The notes under the pieces: generated by a model
The model's database searches: none
What the model saw: only the letters and a program-made list of their open reading frames with translations
What the model was told of the DNA's origin: nothing
Made by a program: the position numbers and the translations under genes
Source of the DNA: Ewingella americana
GTDB lineage: Bacteria; Pseudomonadota; Gammaproteobacteria; Enterobacterales; Enterobacteriaceae
Reading direction: 5' to 3'
Assembly (NCBI RefSeq): GCF_006438725.1
Contig: NZ_RCZD01000012.1
Location: 682 to 64,681 of the forward strand
DNA length: 64,000 nt
Shown here: piece after piece, positions 50,052-60,466 of the stretch
How positions within the stretch are numbered: the first letter of the stretch is position 1
Layout of the letters: each line of letters begins with the position of its first letter

Positions 50052-50792
50052 TCAGACAAAATCTGGCCCAATCACATCAATCTTATCCGTACAGATGCAA
50101 TCCACGCCCCAGCCGAGCAGCTCGCGCGCACGTTCCGGTTTATTGACGGTATAAACCAGAATATGCAGCCCCGCGTCTTTGATCTCTTTGACCCGTTCGG
50201 CGGTCAGCACTTTGTGATTAAGGTGCAACGATGCACATTCCAGCGGGTCGGTCAGGGTTTTCCAGTCGTCACGCCACTCATCAATCAGTAACCCGCGCGG
50301 CAACTCAGGTGCCGCTTTTTTAGCGGCCACCAGCGCATCGAATTCGAACGAGGAGAGCAACGGCGGCGCAGAGTGATCTTTCCACAGCTCACGGGCGGCC
50401 AGCGCCACCTGGGTGCCGGTTTCAGTATCGGTGCCGGTGGTCGGTTTGATCTCGATGTTCGCCATCATGTTGTGCTGCGCACAGCGCTGTGCAACCTCTG
50501 CCAGCGTCGGCAGTTTCTCGCCTTTGAATGCCGCGCTGTACCAGCCACCGGCGTCCAGTTCGTGCAACTTGTTCCAGCTCAGTTCACCCGCCACGCCCCA
50601 GCCGTTGCTGGTGCGGTTTAGGGTGTCGTCATGCAACAAGAAAATTTCGCCGTCCTGCGCCAGTTTGGCGTCGAACTCAATCATGGTATGGCCGTATTTC
50701 GCGCCCATATCGATGGCGGCAAGGGTATTTTCCGGGGCCAGCGAACCGCCGCCGCGATGCGCCACAATCCGTGGATAAGGCCAGACTGACAT
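50052..50792 (-). CDS. ugpQ: Glycerophosphodiester phosphodiesterase UgpQ
   Basis: The 246-residue cytoplasmic enzyme hydrolyses glycerophosphodiesters to glycerol-3-phosphate and an alcohol. E. coli UgpQ has 247 residues. The GDPD motifs are present: VAHRGG, the metal ligands in [29 protein letters not shown], then [15 protein letters not shown]. It is the last gene of the ugpBAECQ operon, 3 bp after ugpC. Confidence 0.96.
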   Translation of the reverse strand: MSVWPYPRIVAHRGGGSLAPENTLAAIDMGAKYGHTMIEFDAKLAQDGEIFLLHDDTLNRTSNGWGVAGELSWNKLHELDAGGWYSAAFKGEKLPTLAEVAQRCAQHNMMANIEIKPTTGTDTETGTQVALAARELWKDHSAPPLLSSFEFDALVAAKKAAPELPRGLLIDEWRDDWKTLTDPLECASLHLNHKVLTAERVKEIKDAGLHILVYTVNKPERARELLGWGVDCICTDKIDVIGPDFV

Positions 50793-50795
50793 GTT

Positions 50796-51869
50796 TTACT
50801 CCATTCGTGATCCGCTGTGTGAATCGAAAAAGTGTAGCGCGTTCGTCGGCAAAACCAAACGTAACTGTGTGCCCGGCTCCGGGCAATTTTCATGATTGAG
50901 CCGAACCACCACGCCACTGCCCGCCCATTTGCCGTGCGCCAGGTTATCGGCACCGAGCAACTCCAGCGTGGTGAGATTCAGCGGAATGCCGGTGTCCCGG
51001 TCGTCAGACAGCTGAATATGTTCCGGCCGGATGCCGACGGTCAGTTCACGCCCGCCCCACTCCGGGCGCGGTTTGCGAAGCGGCAGCTCGAAGCCGCCCT
51101 CCATCACCAGCGACGTACCGTCACTGGCAAGTATGCCCGGTAACAGGTTCATGGCCGGTGAGCCAATAAAGCTGGCAACAAACAGCGTGGCCGGACGGCG
51201 GTAGACTTCAGACGGCGTGCCGATCTGCTCGGCGACGCCTTTGTTCATCACGATCACCCGCTCGGCCAGCGTCATGGCTTCGACCTGGTCGTGCGTCACA
51301 TACAAACTGGTGGTACGCAGGCGGCGGTGCAGCTGTTGCAGCTCGAGGCGCATCTGCACGCGCAGTTTGGCATCGAGATTCGACAGCGGCTCATCAAACA
51401 GGAATACCGCCGGTTCGCGCACAATCGCACGCCCCATGGCGACGCGCTGCCGCTGGCCGCCGGACAGTTCACGCGGTTTACGTTTGAGCAGCGGGCCGAG
51501 TTCCAGAATACGGGCCGCCTCTTCGACGCGGGCGTGGATCTGCGCTTTGCCGAACCCACGGATTTTCAGGCCATACGCCATATTGTCAAACACGCTCATA
51601 TGCGGATAGAGCGCGTAGTTCTGGAATACCATGGCGATGCCGCGATCTTTCGGTTCCATCTCAGTAACGCGCTGATCGTTGATGTAAATATCGCCGCTGG
51701 TGGTGCGTTCCAGCCCGGCTACCATGCGCAACAGCGTGGATTTGCCACAGCCTGACGGGCCGACCATCACAATAAATTCACCGTCCGCGACGTCCAGATC
51801 GATGCTCTGGATGATCTGATTTTTGCCGTCGTAGGATTTGGTTACTGCCTGTAGTTTTAAATTAGCCAT
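50796..51869 (-). CDS. ugpC: sn-Glycerol-3-phosphate ABC transporter ATPase UgpC
   Basis: The 357-residue ATPase has Walker A GPSGCGKST, the signature LSGGQRQR, Walker B VFLFDEPLSNLD and the H-loop VTHDQ. The C-terminal TOBE/MalK-type regulatory domain (from about residue 240) includes GIRPEHI. It energises uptake through UgpA and UgpE. E. coli UgpC has 356 residues. Confidence 0.96.
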   Translation of the reverse strand: MANLKLQAVTKSYDGKNQIIQSIDLDVADGEFIVMVGPSGCGKSTLLRMVAGLERTTSGDIYINDQRVTEMEPKDRGIAMVFQNYALYPHMSVFDNMAYGLKIRGFGKAQIHARVEEAARILELGPLLKRKPRELSGGQRQRVAMGRAIVREPAVFLFDEPLSNLDAKLRVQMRLELQQLHRRLRTTSLYVTHDQVEAMTLAERVIVMNKGVAEQIGTPSEVYRRPATLFVASFIGSPAMNLLPGILASDGTSLVMEGGFELPLRKPRPEWGGRELTVGIRPEHIQLSDDRDTGIPLNLTTLELLGADNLAHGKWAGSGVVVRLNHENCPEPGTQLRLVLPTNALHFFDSHSGSRME

Positions 51870-51875
51870 TTCGCA

Positions 51876-52721
51876 TTACTTCTCACTGTCTACCAGACCG
51901 CGCACGAACCAGCGCTGCATCAGGAGCACCACCGCAAGCGGGGGCAATAAAGTCAAAATCATCGCTGCCATCACCTGATTCCACTGGGTGGAACCATCGC
52001 CGGAAGAGATCATACTTTTGATTCCCGCCACCGCCGTGCCCATGGAGGCGTCGCTGGTGATCAGGATCGGCCACAGATACTGGTTCCAGCCGTAGATAAA
52101 GGTGATGACAAACAGCGCCGCCAGATTGGTTTTCGACAACGGCAGCACGATATCCCAAAAAAAGCGCATCGGGCCCGCGCCGTCGATGCGCGCCGCTTCC
52201 AGCAGTTCATCCGGCAGGGTCATAAAGAACTGACGGAACAGGAACGTGGCGGTGGCCGAGGCCATCAGCGGCAGCGTCAGGCCGGTGTAGCTGTCGAGCA
52301 TATTCAGATTGGCGATCACCTGGATGGTCGGAAAAATACGTACTTCCACCGGCAGCATCAGGGTGAGGAAAATCAGCCAGAAGAACAGGTTACGCAGCGG
52401 AAAACGGAAATAGACGATGGCGTAAGCCGACAGCATCGACACCGAAATTTTCCCGATGGTGATGACTATCGCCATGATAAAACTGTTGATCAGCATCCGG
52501 CCAAACGCCGGGCTGTTGTCGCCGACGCCCTGCGTCCAGATGGCGCGGATGTTATCCCACAGGTGTGATCCTGGGATCAGACTCATCGGCACTTCGTAAA
52601 TCTGTTTGTTATCCAGCGATGCGGCCACAAACGCCACATACAGCGGAAACAGGATCACCAGCACCCCGAGGATAAGCATGATGTGGCTGAAAATATCCAG
52701 CCCTCTGCGGTTCTCAATCAT
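51876..52721 (-). CDS. ugpE: sn-Glycerol-3-phosphate ABC transporter permease UgpE
   Basis: The 281-residue inner-membrane permease (MalG type) has six spans and the EAA loop ([24 protein letters not shown]) that docks on UgpC. The length equals E. coli UgpE. It overlaps ugpA by 4 bp. Confidence 0.95.
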   Translation of the reverse strand: MIENRRGLDIFSHIMLILGVLVILFPLYVAFVAASLDNKQIYEVPMSLIPGSHLWDNIRAIWTQGVGDNSPAFGRMLINSFIMAIVITIGKISVSMLSAYAIVYFRFPLRNLFFWLIFLTLMLPVEVRIFPTIQVIANLNMLDSYTGLTLPLMASATATFLFRQFFMTLPDELLEAARIDGAGPMRFFWDIVLPLSKTNLAALFVITFIYGWNQYLWPILITSDASMGTAVAGIKSMISSGDGSTQWNQVMAAMILTLLPPLAVVLLMQRWFVRGLVDSEK

Positions 52722-53605
52722 TGGTAACGCACCTTACGTTCGACGAAGCGGAACTGAATAAACGTCAGGCCGCACACCAGCACCATCAATACCACCGACT
52801 GCGCCGCAGAACTGGAGAGATCCAGACCGGCGAAGCCTTCGCGATACACTTTATAAATCAGCGTGGTGGTGGCCTGCACCGGGCCGCCGCCGGTCGCGGC
52901 GTCGATCACCGGGAAGGTGTCGAAGAAGGCGTACACCAGATTAACCACCAGCAGGAAGAAACTGACCGGCGAAATCAGCGGCAGCACCAGGTTGAAGAAG
53001 CGCCGTACCGGGCCTGCGCCGTCAATGGCCGCCGCTTCCACCAGTGATTTAGGAATAGATTGCAGCGCGGCGAGAAAGAACAGGAAGTTGTAGCTGACCT
53101 GTTTCCACACCGACGCCAGCACTACCAGGAACATTGCCTGACCGCTGTTTTGCGCGTGGTTCCAGTTGTAGCCCATCGATCCGAGGAAATGGGTGATAAG
53201 ACCGAGACCAGGGCTGAACAAAAACATCCACAGCACGGCGGCAACCGCAGGGGCTACGGCGTAAGGGAGAATCATCAGCGTCTGGTAAATCCGGCTGGCG
53301 CGCACCACGTGGTCCACCAGCGCGGCAAAAAACAGGGAAACGGCAAGGCCGATAAACGCCACCAGGAAACTGAATTTCAGGGTGGTGTAGAAAGACTCAA
53401 GGTAATACGGGTCCTGGAACAGCTGCTCGAAGTTGCTCAGCCCCACGAACTGGCTGGATAATCCGAACGGGTCGAGCGTCTGAACCGAATACCACAACGC
53501 CTGACCGGCAGGCCATAAAAAGAAAATTGCCGTGATCAGCAGTTGCGGCAGTACCAGTACATAGGGCAGCCAGCTACAACCAAAACCGGGGCGGTGTGAA
53601 CTCAT
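52718..53605 (-). CDS. ugpA: sn-Glycerol-3-phosphate ABC transporter permease UgpA
   Basis: The 295-residue MalF-type permease pairs with UgpE. The EAA loop reads [23 protein letters not shown]. Its length equals E. coli UgpA. A 169-bp gap with a folded repeat element separates it from ugpB upstream. Confidence 0.95.
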   Translation of the reverse strand: MSSHRPGFGCSWLPYVLVLPQLLITAIFFLWPAGQALWYSVQTLDPFGLSSQFVGLSNFEQLFQDPYYLESFYTTLKFSFLVAFIGLAVSLFFAALVDHVVRASRIYQTLMILPYAVAPAVAAVLWMFLFSPGLGLITHFLGSMGYNWNHAQNSGQAMFLVVLASVWKQVSYNFLFFLAALQSIPKSLVEAAAIDGAGPVRRFFNLVLPLISPVSFFLLVVNLVYAFFDTFPVIDAATGGGPVQATTTLIYKVYREGFAGLDLSSSAAQSVVLMVLVCGLTFIQFRFVERKVRYQ

Positions 53606-53643
53606 ATTGGGTTACTCGTTAATGCGTTAAGACAAAAGGCAGG

Positions 53644-53757
53644 CCACTCCGAATGAGGCGTAGCGAGCGAAGCCAGACTGGGTGCGGACAGCGCGCAGCC
53701 CCCGGAGTGGACATAACGTCCATGAGGAGGGCGAGCACTGCCCCATCCCAGTCTGGC
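53644..53757. repeat. Nested-palindrome intergenic repeat element between ugpB and ugpA
   Basis: Three inverted repeats lie together: GCCAGACTGGG (53672-53682) with CCCAGTCTGGC (53747-53757); CCACTCC (53644-53650) with GGAGTGG (53704-53710); TGGAC with GTCCA (53708-53722). The GC-rich, multi-hairpin, non-coding layout resembles dispersed enterobacterial elements of the REP/ERIC kind. Inside a binding-protein operon it could protect the ugpB message from 3' decay, as REP does after malE. Confidence 0.7.
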
Positions 53758-53774
53758 AAAGCGCAGTAGCCGAC

Positions 53775-55091
53775 TTACTTAGTAGAAGCTTCGAAGCGAC
53801 GCAGCAGCAGATTCCCGCGCTGAACTGCGGTGTCTAAGGCTTCTTTAGCGGTTTTCTTGCCACTCCAGACGCTTTCCAGCTCTTCATCCAGGATGGTACG
53901 AATCTGTGGCATGTTGCCCAGACGCATACCTTTGGTGAACGGTAACGGTGGCTTGTTCAACATCTGACGGGTTGCCACGTCGGAACCTGGGTTTTTATCG
54001 TAGAAGCCCTGCTGCTTAGTCAGCTCATACGCGGCGGTGGTGACTGGCAGATAACCGGTTTTCTGATGCCATTCAGCGGCAATCGCCGGTGTGGTCAGGA
54101 ATTGCAGGAACTCAGCCACGCCTTTGTAGGTCTCTTTGTCTTTGCCGTTCATCACCCACAGGCTGGCACCGCCGATAATGGCGTTTTGTGGTGCGCCCTT
54201 CACGTCAGCGTCGTAAGGCATCATGCCTACGCCGTAGTTGAATTTGGCGTACTGGCGGATATCAGCCAGTGAACCGGACGACGCGGTGGTCATCGCGCAA
54301 TCGCCGTTATAGAACTTGGCAGTGGATTCGTCTTTACGACCAAAATAGGTGAAATCACCTTTCTTGTTCATGTCTTGCAACATCTGAATATGTTTGATTT
54401 GTTCCGGTTTGTTGAACTCCAGAACCGCGTCAGTGCCATCAAACCCGTTGTTTTTGGTGGCAACCGGCAGGCCGTGCCAGGCGCTGAAGTTTTCAATTTG
54501 GATCCAACCCTGCCAGCCGCTGGCGTAACCACATTTCATGCCGGATTCACGCAGTTTTTCGGTGTAGGTTGCCATCTCCTGCCAGGTTTTTGGTGGCTGG
54601 TCCGGGTTCAGACCGGCTTTTTTGAAGGCATCTTTGTTGTAGTACAGCACCGGGGTGGAGCTGTTGAACGGCTGCGAAAGCAGGCGCCCTTTGGAATCGG
54701 AGTAGTAGCCGGAGACGGTCGGCACGAACTGGGCAACGTCTTGTTTGAGGCCCGCATCGGCGAACACTTCATAGACCGGTTTGATGGCTTTACTTGCCAT
54801 CATGGTCGCCGTGCCCACTTCGTAGACCTGCAAAATAGCCGGGGCTTTACCGGTACGGTATGCGGCGATGCCAGCGGCCAGGCTTTCATCATATTTACCC
54901 TTGAATACCGGTACGATTTTGACGTCCGGGTGGGTCTGGTTAAAACGGTCGGCCAGAGAATTCACCTCTTTACCCAATTCGCCATCCATTGAGTGCCAGA
55001 AAGGAATTTCCGTAACCGCCATCGCCTGGGTGCTGAACGCGAATGCCAGTGCGATGCAAAGTGTCGTTTTTGTAACAGCGTGCTTAAGCAT
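53775..55091 (-). CDS. ugpB: sn-Glycerol-3-phosphate-binding periplasmic protein UgpB
   Basis: The 438-residue binding protein has a signal peptide ending AMA (residues 1-25). It then follows E. coli UgpB (438 aa) throughout, including [19 protein letters not shown]-like mature start and [18 protein letters not shown]. It captures glycerol-3-phosphate and glycerophosphodiesters in the periplasm. It is the first gene of the operon and has Pho boxes upstream. Confidence 0.96.
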   Translation of the reverse strand: MLKHAVTKTTLCIALAFAFSTQAMAVTEIPFWHSMDGELGKEVNSLADRFNQTHPDVKIVPVFKGKYDESLAAGIAAYRTGKAPAILQVYEVGTATMMASKAIKPVYEVFADAGLKQDVAQFVPTVSGYYSDSKGRLLSQPFNSSTPVLYYNKDAFKKAGLNPDQPPKTWQEMATYTEKLRESGMKCGYASGWQGWIQIENFSAWHGLPVATKNNGFDGTDAVLEFNKPEQIKHIQMLQDMNKKGDFTYFGRKDESTAKFYNGDCAMTTASSGSLADIRQYAKFNYGVGMMPYDADVKGAPQNAIIGGASLWVMNGKDKETYKGVAEFLQFLTTPAIAAEWHQKTGYLPVTTAAYELTKQQGFYDKNPGSDVATRQMLNKPPLPFTKGMRLGNMPQIRTILDEELESVWSGKKTAKEALDTAVQRGNLLLRRFEASTK

Positions 55092-55157
55092 GCTTGTCTC
55101 CTGAAGAGGGCTGGTGTGATGTCGGTGGTGAAAGGATTTTTTGATTCGGGAGCTAAC

Positions 55158-55210
55158 ATGACATGTCTAAATGACAGAAAAATAAAGGTTAAATGACATT
55201 AAGGTTACAG
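55158..55210 (-). promoter_or_regulatory. Pho boxes upstream of ugpB
   Basis: On the minus strand CTGTAAC-N4-ATGTCAT (from 55210) and CTGTCAT 33 bp (three 11-bp turns) after the first unit match PhoB-binding repeats (CTGTCAT every 11 bp). This fits phosphate-starvation induction of ugp, known in E. coli. Confidence 0.75.
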
Positions 55211-55294
55211 AGACGTGAAGTGCAGGTGACGGAGAGATGGCAATTTTTACGGGGCCAGAACAAGGCGTATTGCGGGCGCAATACGCCGTAGAGA

Positions 55295-56482
55295 TTATAA
55301 AGCGCGTTTCAAACGGGCAACCGCTTCCTGCATTTGTTCTTCAGTGGCCGTCGCAAATGACAAGCGGAAGGTCGAGTGATCGGGATTTTCGGCAAAGAAA
55401 TACTCACCGGGAACAAATACCACACCCTGCTCCAGCGTCTTTTTCAGCCATTCGCTGCAATTGCGCGGCTCGCGGAATTTAGCCCACAGGAACATGCCCC
55501 CTTTCGGGTATTCAAACGTCAGTACATCACCCAGTTCGCTTTCCAGCAGTTGTGCCAGAACCTCACATTTTTTCTTGTAGGCGGCGCGGATTTTTTCGAC
55601 CTGGGCCGCCATGCGGTTCAGCCCGAGATAGCATTCAGCCACCGATTGCGACAGTGCGCTGGCATGTAAGTCTGCGGCCTGCTTGATGATAGCCACATTA
55701 CGCAGCAGCCAGGCGGGCATAATCACCCAGCCCAAACGCAGGCCAGGAGCCAGAATTTTAGAGAAGGTCGAGGTGTAAATGACGTTCTCAGCGTGGCCGT
55801 TAATCTCATGCGCCAACTGATACAGCGTTGGCTGGCGTTCATCAGTAAACCGCAGCTCGCCATAAGGGTCATCTTCAATGATCAGGAAGTGGTGTTCCGC
55901 CGCCAGTGTCACCAGTTGCTCGCGACGGGCGCGGCTCAGCGTCACGCCGCTCGGGTTGCCAAAGGTCGGCACCAGATAAACGCCTTTAATTTTTTGCGTT
56001 TGCAACAGTTCAGCCAGTTGGTCCACCAGCATGCCGTCCGCATCTGACCCGACCGTCACCATTTTCGCTTCGGCCAGTTCTAACGTTTGCAGCGCCGCCA
56101 GATAGGTTGGGCTTTCCACGACAATTACATCACCCGGATTGACCACCGCGCGCATCACCAGATCCAACGCCTGCTGGGAACCGGCGGTGACGACGATATC
56201 TTCCGCGCTGGCCAGTACGCCGCGCCCGGCACACAATTCAACAATGCCCTGACGCAACGTGTGGCTGCCTTCGGTCAAACCATACTGGAAAGCGTGTTCA
56301 GGCTGTTCGGTGATGGCCATTTGCGTCGCCAGCCTTAGCCCCTCGAAATCGAATAATGCCGCCGAAGGAATACCACCCGCCAGTGAAATAACGCCTTCCA
56401 TTTTGCTTTGTTTCAGTAACTCCCGGATGGCCGAACTCTTGATCCGGGCCATGCGGTTGGCGAGTAAACCCTCTGTATTCAT
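55295..56482 (-). CDS. PLP-dependent class I/II aminotransferase (2-aminoadipate-transaminase-like)
   Basis: The 395-residue fold-type I aminotransferase has the PLP lysine in TSTFSKILAPGLRLGW, the aspartate in LIIEDDPYGELRF, the asparagine in PTFGNPSG and the C-terminal arginine in FRLSF. It resembles LysN/2-aminoadipate transaminases and the C-terminal half of MocR regulators. It has no counterpart at this place in E. coli. Its position between liv and ugp suggests branched-chain or aromatic amino acid use, which is inference. Confidence 0.88.
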   Translation of the reverse strand: MNTEGLLANRMARIKSSAIRELLKQSKMEGVISLAGGIPSAALFDFEGLRLATQMAITEQPEHAFQYGLTEGSHTLRQGIVELCAGRGVLASAEDIVVTAGSQQALDLVMRAVVNPGDVIVVESPTYLAALQTLELAEAKMVTVGSDADGMLVDQLAELLQTQKIKGVYLVPTFGNPSGVTLSRARREQLVTLAAEHHFLIIEDDPYGELRFTDERQPTLYQLAHEINGHAENVIYTSTFSKILAPGLRLGWVIMPAWLLRNVAIIKQAADLHASALSQSVAECYLGLNRMAAQVEKIRAAYKKKCEVLAQLLESELGDVLTFEYPKGGMFLWAKFREPRNCSEWLKKTLEQGVVFVPGEYFFAENPDHSTFRLSFATATEEQMQEAVARLKRAL

Positions 56483-56545
56483 TACGGCTCCAAATGATGC
56501 GTAAAATTTAATGAAATGTTAATGGCAGTAATTTAAAGCAAAAAT

Positions 56546-56578
56546 AAAAACCGCCAAGCGCCAGCCGTGCGGTTTTTT
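56546..56578 (-). terminator. Terminator after livF
   Basis: On the minus strand AAACCGC pairs with GCGGTTTTT (between 56578 and 56546), with a GC-rich internal loop and T-rich tail, 35 bp behind the livF stop. Confidence 0.78.
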
Positions 56579-56614
56579 AAATGATAACGGTTTGCGGCTG
56601 ATTATCGCCGGGTT

Positions 56615-57316
56615 TTATGCCCCAAGATAGGCACTGCGCACGGCTTCATTCGCCAGCAGCGCCGCTCCCGTGTCTTCCAGCACCACATGGCCGTTTTCCA
56701 ACACATAGCCACGGTCGGCCAGTTTCAGCGCCTGGTTGGCGTTCTGCTCGACCAGGAAGATAGTCATGCCCTCTTCGCGCAGTTGCTGGATAGTGTCGAA
56801 AATCTGCTGGATGATGATCGGCGCCAGACCCAGCGACGGCTCGTCGAGCAGCAACAGGCGCGGCTGGCTCATCAGCGCACGGCCAATCGCCAGCATCTGC
56901 TGTTCACCACCAGACATGGTGCCGGAGCGCTGAGCACGGCGCTCTTTCAGCCGCGGGAAAAGCTCAAAAACCTTCACCAGCCGCGTCTGATACTGGTCGC
57001 GGGTAGCGAAGAAGCCGCCCATCGCCAGATTTTCTTCCACCGTCATGCGCGAGAATACCCGTCGGCCTTCCGGCACAATCGCGATATCGCCGCGCATGAT
57101 TTTCGCCGTCGGCCACTGCGTGATGTCCTGGCTTTCGAACAGAATCGAGCCGTGGGAGGCGCGCGGTTCGCCGCATAAGCTGCCGAGCAGCGTGGTTTTA
57201 CCCGCGCCGTTCGCGCCGATAAGCGTAACGATTTCGCCTTTGTTGATGTGCAGGCTGACCTCGTGCAGTGCCTGAATTTTGCCGTAGTGGGCGGATACCT
57301 GATTGAATGACAACAT
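56615..57316 (-). CDS. livF: Branched-chain amino acid ABC transporter ATPase LivF
   Basis: The 233-residue ATPase has Walker A GANGAGKTT, signature MSGGEQQ and Walker B LLLLDEPSLGLAP. E. coli LivF has 237 residues. The ATG at 57316 gives MLSFNQVSAHYGKIQAL; an ATG upstream would extend into livG's end and lacks family support. It is the last gene of the livKHMGF series. Confidence 0.95.
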   Translation of the reverse strand: MLSFNQVSAHYGKIQALHEVSLHINKGEIVTLIGANGAGKTTLLGSLCGEPRASHGSILFESQDITQWPTAKIMRGDIAIVPEGRRVFSRMTVEENLAMGGFFATRDQYQTRLVKVFELFPRLKERRAQRSGTMSGGEQQMLAIGRALMSQPRLLLLDEPSLGLAPIIIQQIFDTIQQLREEGMTIFLVEQNANQALKLADRGYVLENGHVVLEDTGAALLANEAVRSAYLGA

Positions 57317-57329
57317 CGTGTTCTGTCCC

Positions 57330-58100
57330 TTAGCCTTCACCCAAATACGCACGGATCACGTCAGGATTGTTACGAATTTCAGCCGGAGTGCCCTGCGCCA
57401 GCGGCGTGCCCTGATTCACCACGTAGATGCGGTCCGAAATGCCCATCACCAGTTTCATGTCGTGCTCAATCAGCAACACGGAAACGTTGTGCTGGTTACG
57501 CAGTTCGGCAATCAGCTGATTCAGCTCTTCGGTTTCGCGCGGGTTCAGACCGGCAGCGGGTTCATCGAGCATCAGAATTTCAGGCCGGGTGACCATGCAG
57601 CGCACAATCTCCAGACGGCGCTGCTGGCCGTAAGCCAGATTACCCGCCTGACGGTTGGCCAGTTCGAGCAAACCGACGCGTTCGAGCCAGTCGGCGGCGC
57701 GGTCCAGGGCGTCAGCTTCAGCGCGGCGAAAACCCGGCGTTTTGAAAAGCCCTGCCAGGACGCCACTTTTCAGATGCTGATGCTGTGCCACCAGCAGGTT
57801 TTCGATCACCGTCATTTCGCGAAACAGGCGTACGTGCTGGAAAGTACGCACCATGCCCATACGGGCGATTTTCTGCCCCGGCAACCCTTCGAGATGCTGA
57901 TCGCGTAGTTTGATGGTGCCGCCGCTCGGCTTATAGAAGCCGGTCAGACAGTTAAATACCGTGGTTTTACCGGCGCCGTTCGGGCCGATCAATGAAACGA
58001 TTTCGCCCTGATTGAGGTTCAGTGCCACATTGTTGACCGCCAGCAGGCCGCCAAAACGCATCATCAGACCTTCAACGGTTAACAGAGGTTGCGTACTCAT
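57330..58100 (-). CDS. livG: Branched-chain amino acid ABC transporter ATPase LivG
   Basis: The 256-residue ATPase has Walker [19 protein letters not shown], signature [11 protein letters not shown], Walker [14 protein letters not shown] and the H-loop IEHDM. E. coli LivG has 255 residues. It overlaps livM by 4 bp. Confidence 0.96.
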   Translation of the reverse strand: MSTQPLLTVEGLMMRFGGLLAVNNVALNLNQGEIVSLIGPNGAGKTTVFNCLTGFYKPSGGTIKLRDQHLEGLPGQKIARMGMVRTFQHVRLFREMTVIENLLVAQHQHLKSGVLAGLFKTPGFRRAEADALDRAADWLERVGLLELANRQAGNLAYGQQRRLEIVRCMVTRPEILMLDEPAAGLNPRETEELNQLIAELRNQHNVSVLLIEHDMKLVMGISDRIYVVNQGTPLAQGTPAEIRNNPDVIRAYLGEG

Positions 58101-59386
58101 GCCTGTTCCCCCTGATCGGCGATCTGTTTCTTCGAAAGCTTCAGTTTAAGCTGCACACGTTTCATCGGCAGTAAGCCCTGCGGACGCCAAATCATCATCA
58201 ATACCATCAGCGCACCGAGCAGTAACATGCTGTATTCATTCAGATCACGCATCAGCTCGCGGGAAACCACCAGCAGGATCGCCGCCAGGATCACCGCAAA
58301 CTGCGAACCCATCCCACCCAGTACGACAATCGCCAGCACAAAGGCGGATTCAACAAAGGTAAAGGATTCCGGGCTGACAAAACCCTGACGTGCCGCGAAC
58401 AGCGTACCGGCGAAACCGGCAAAAGCGGCGCTGATGGTGAATGCGGTCAGTTTGATGCGGGTCGGGTTCAGGCCCAGCGAGCGGCAGGCGATTTCATCCT
58501 CGCGCAAAGCTTCCCACGCCCTTCCCAGCGGCATACGCAGCAGGCGGTTGATGATGAACAGCGTGGCAATCACCAGCAGCAGCGCCACCATGTACAGGAA
58601 GATAATGCGGTCGCCGGGATCGTAGTTGAGGCCGAAGAAGTGGCTGAAGGTATCCCAGCCGCCGTCGCGCGGCGTGCGGCTGAACTCCAGCCCAAACAAG
58701 GTCGGTTTAGGGATCTGGCTGATACCGTTCGGACCACCGGTAATTTCAGTGTTGTTAAGCAGCAAAATACGCACGATCTCGCCGAAGCCAAGGGTCACGA
58801 TGGCGAGATAGTCACCCCGCAGACGCAGCACCGGGAAACCGAGCAGGAAGCCAAACGCGGCAGACACCAGGCCAGCCAGTGGCAGAGCTTCCCAGAAACC
58901 TAATCCGTAATAGTGGTTGAGCAACGCGTAGGTGTAAGCGCCGATGGCATAGAAGCCGCCGTAACCTAACACCAGAAGGCCTGAGAGCCCCACCACGACG
59001 TTCAGACCAAGGCCGAGCATGATGTAGATGAGTGTCAGCGTGGCGATGTCCACGGTACCGCGAGAGACGATAAACGGCCAGGCGATGGCGGCGATGATCA
59101 TCACCAACGCCAACAGTTTCTGTTTCGGCGTCGAACCGTCAAAACTTGGCAGTACCCAGCTCGGACCGGAGAGCTTCTTCAGTCCGTTGCTCATCATTGG
59201 GCGGAACAGCTGGAACACAAACACAATGGCGCAGCCGATGCCGATCCACATCCAGCGCACTTCACCGGCACCGTTGACCACCAGTTTCGTGCCATCGAGA
59301 CCCAATTGCAGGCCCATGATGAACGAGGCAAGCACCAGTAATACAAAGGCCGATAACAGGGCATTGAACAGATTGAGGCGCTTCAT
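58097..59386 (-). CDS. livM: Branched-chain amino acid ABC transporter permease LivM
   Basis: The 429-residue permease matches E. coli LivM (425 aa). It has an extended N-terminal membrane region and then the family block [24 protein letters not shown]. The cytoplasmic coupling loop reads [23 protein letters not shown]. It pairs with LivH and overlaps livH and livG by 4 bp each. Confidence 0.96.
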   Translation of the reverse strand: MKRLNLFNALLSAFVLLVLASFIMGLQLGLDGTKLVVNGAGEVRWMWIGIGCAIVFVFQLFRPMMSNGLKKLSGPSWVLPSFDGSTPKQKLLALVMIIAAIAWPFIVSRGTVDIATLTLIYIMLGLGLNVVVGLSGLLVLGYGGFYAIGAYTYALLNHYYGLGFWEALPLAGLVSAAFGFLLGFPVLRLRGDYLAIVTLGFGEIVRILLLNNTEITGGPNGISQIPKPTLFGLEFSRTPRDGGWDTFSHFFGLNYDPGDRIIFLYMVALLLVIATLFIINRLLRMPLGRAWEALREDEIACRSLGLNPTRIKLTAFTISAAFAGFAGTLFAARQGFVSPESFTFVESAFVLAIVVLGGMGSQFAVILAAILLVVSRELMRDLNEYSMLLLGALMVLMMIWRPQGLLPMKRVQLKLKLSKKQIADQGEQA

Positions 59387-60309
59387 ACTTTCTCAACCTC
59401 TGGACGACCCAGGATCCCGGTCGGTAAGACCAGCAGTACCACAATCAGCAGCGCGAAGGAGACCACGTCTTTGTATTCGGTGCTGAGATAGGCCGAGGTG
59501 AGTGCTTCGGCAACCCCTAAAATCAGCCCGCCAATCATCGCGCCTGGAATACTGCCGATACCACCGAGAACAGCGGCGGTGAAAGCTTTCATCCCGGCCA
59601 TAAAGCCGATGTACGGGTTGATAACACCGTAGAACTGGCCAAGCAACACGCCCGCCACGGCGGCCATTAAGGCGCCAATGACGAAGGTCAGGGAGATCAC
59701 GCGGTCAGTGCTGATCCCCAGCAGGCTGGCCATTTTCAGGTCTTCAGCGCAGGCACGACAGGCGCGGCCCATGCGGGAATAGCGGATGAACAACGTCAGC
59801 GCCAGCATCGCTACAAAGGTGACGATCCAGATAATCAGCTGCATGGTGGAAATGGTTGCCGCAAAACCGTTGGCCACGCCGAGCGTCCACTGGCCGGTGA
59901 CCAGACTTGGCAGCGCTAAATCGCGCGAGCCCTGGGTCAGGCTGACGTAGTTTTGCAGGAATATCGACATCCCGATGGCGGAAATCAGCGCAATCAGGCG
60001 CTTGGAGTTGCGCACTGGCTTGTATGCCACGCGCTCAATGCTCCAGCCATAGGCGCTGGAAATGACAATCGCGGCAATGAATCCGGCACCGATCAGCAAC
60101 CAGCTGGCATCGATACCCATCATCATCAGGGCCGCAATCACAATAAAGGAGACATAGCTGCCGATCATATACACCTCGCCGTGGGCGAAGTTGATCATGC
60201 CGATAATGCCGTAAACCATGGTGTAACCGATGGCAATCAGCGCATAGGTACTGCCCAACGTCACGCCGTTGAACATCTGCTGAAGGAAATATAAGAACTG
60301 CTCTGACAT
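59383..60309 (-). CDS. livH: Branched-chain amino acid ABC transporter permease LivH
   Basis: The 308-residue permease has the LivH start [35 protein letters not shown], multiple spans and the coupling loop [16 protein letters not shown]. The length equals E. coli LivH. It lies 157 bp behind livK, with hairpins in the gap. Confidence 0.96.
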   Translation of the reverse strand: MSEQFLYFLQQMFNGVTLGSTYALIAIGYTMVYGIIGMINFAHGEVYMIGSYVSFIVIAALMMMGIDASWLLIGAGFIAAIVISSAYGWSIERVAYKPVRNSKRLIALISAIGMSIFLQNYVSLTQGSRDLALPSLVTGQWTLGVANGFAATISTMQLIIWIVTFVAMLALTLFIRYSRMGRACRACAEDLKMASLLGISTDRVISLTFVIGALMAAVAGVLLGQFYGVINPYIGFMAGMKAFTAAVLGGIGSIPGAMIGGLILGVAEALTSAYLSTEYKDVVSFALLIVVLLVLPTGILGRPEVEKV

Positions 60310-60355
60310 ACCCTATCCTTTTACATCAAGGGGGTTGAATACGGTGCTGCGATCC

Positions 60356-60450
60356 CCGCTTTGCATCTATCCGATGCAAAGCGGAGTACTGCGTTGTTCT
60401 ACTTTGGATGCCCAAAATCATTCTGGTTGCAGCCAACACCCCTGCAACCT
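60356..60450. repeat. Two hairpins between livK and livH
   Basis: One perfect 12-bp stem, CCGCTTTGCATC/GATGCAAAGCGG (60356-60384), and one 8-bp stem, GGTTGCAG/CTGCAACC (60426-60450), lie in the 157-bp gap. They could attenuate or protect, so that the binding protein LivK is made in excess over the permease. Confidence 0.7.
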
Positions 60451-60466
60451 GAAGGATGCAGGGCAT

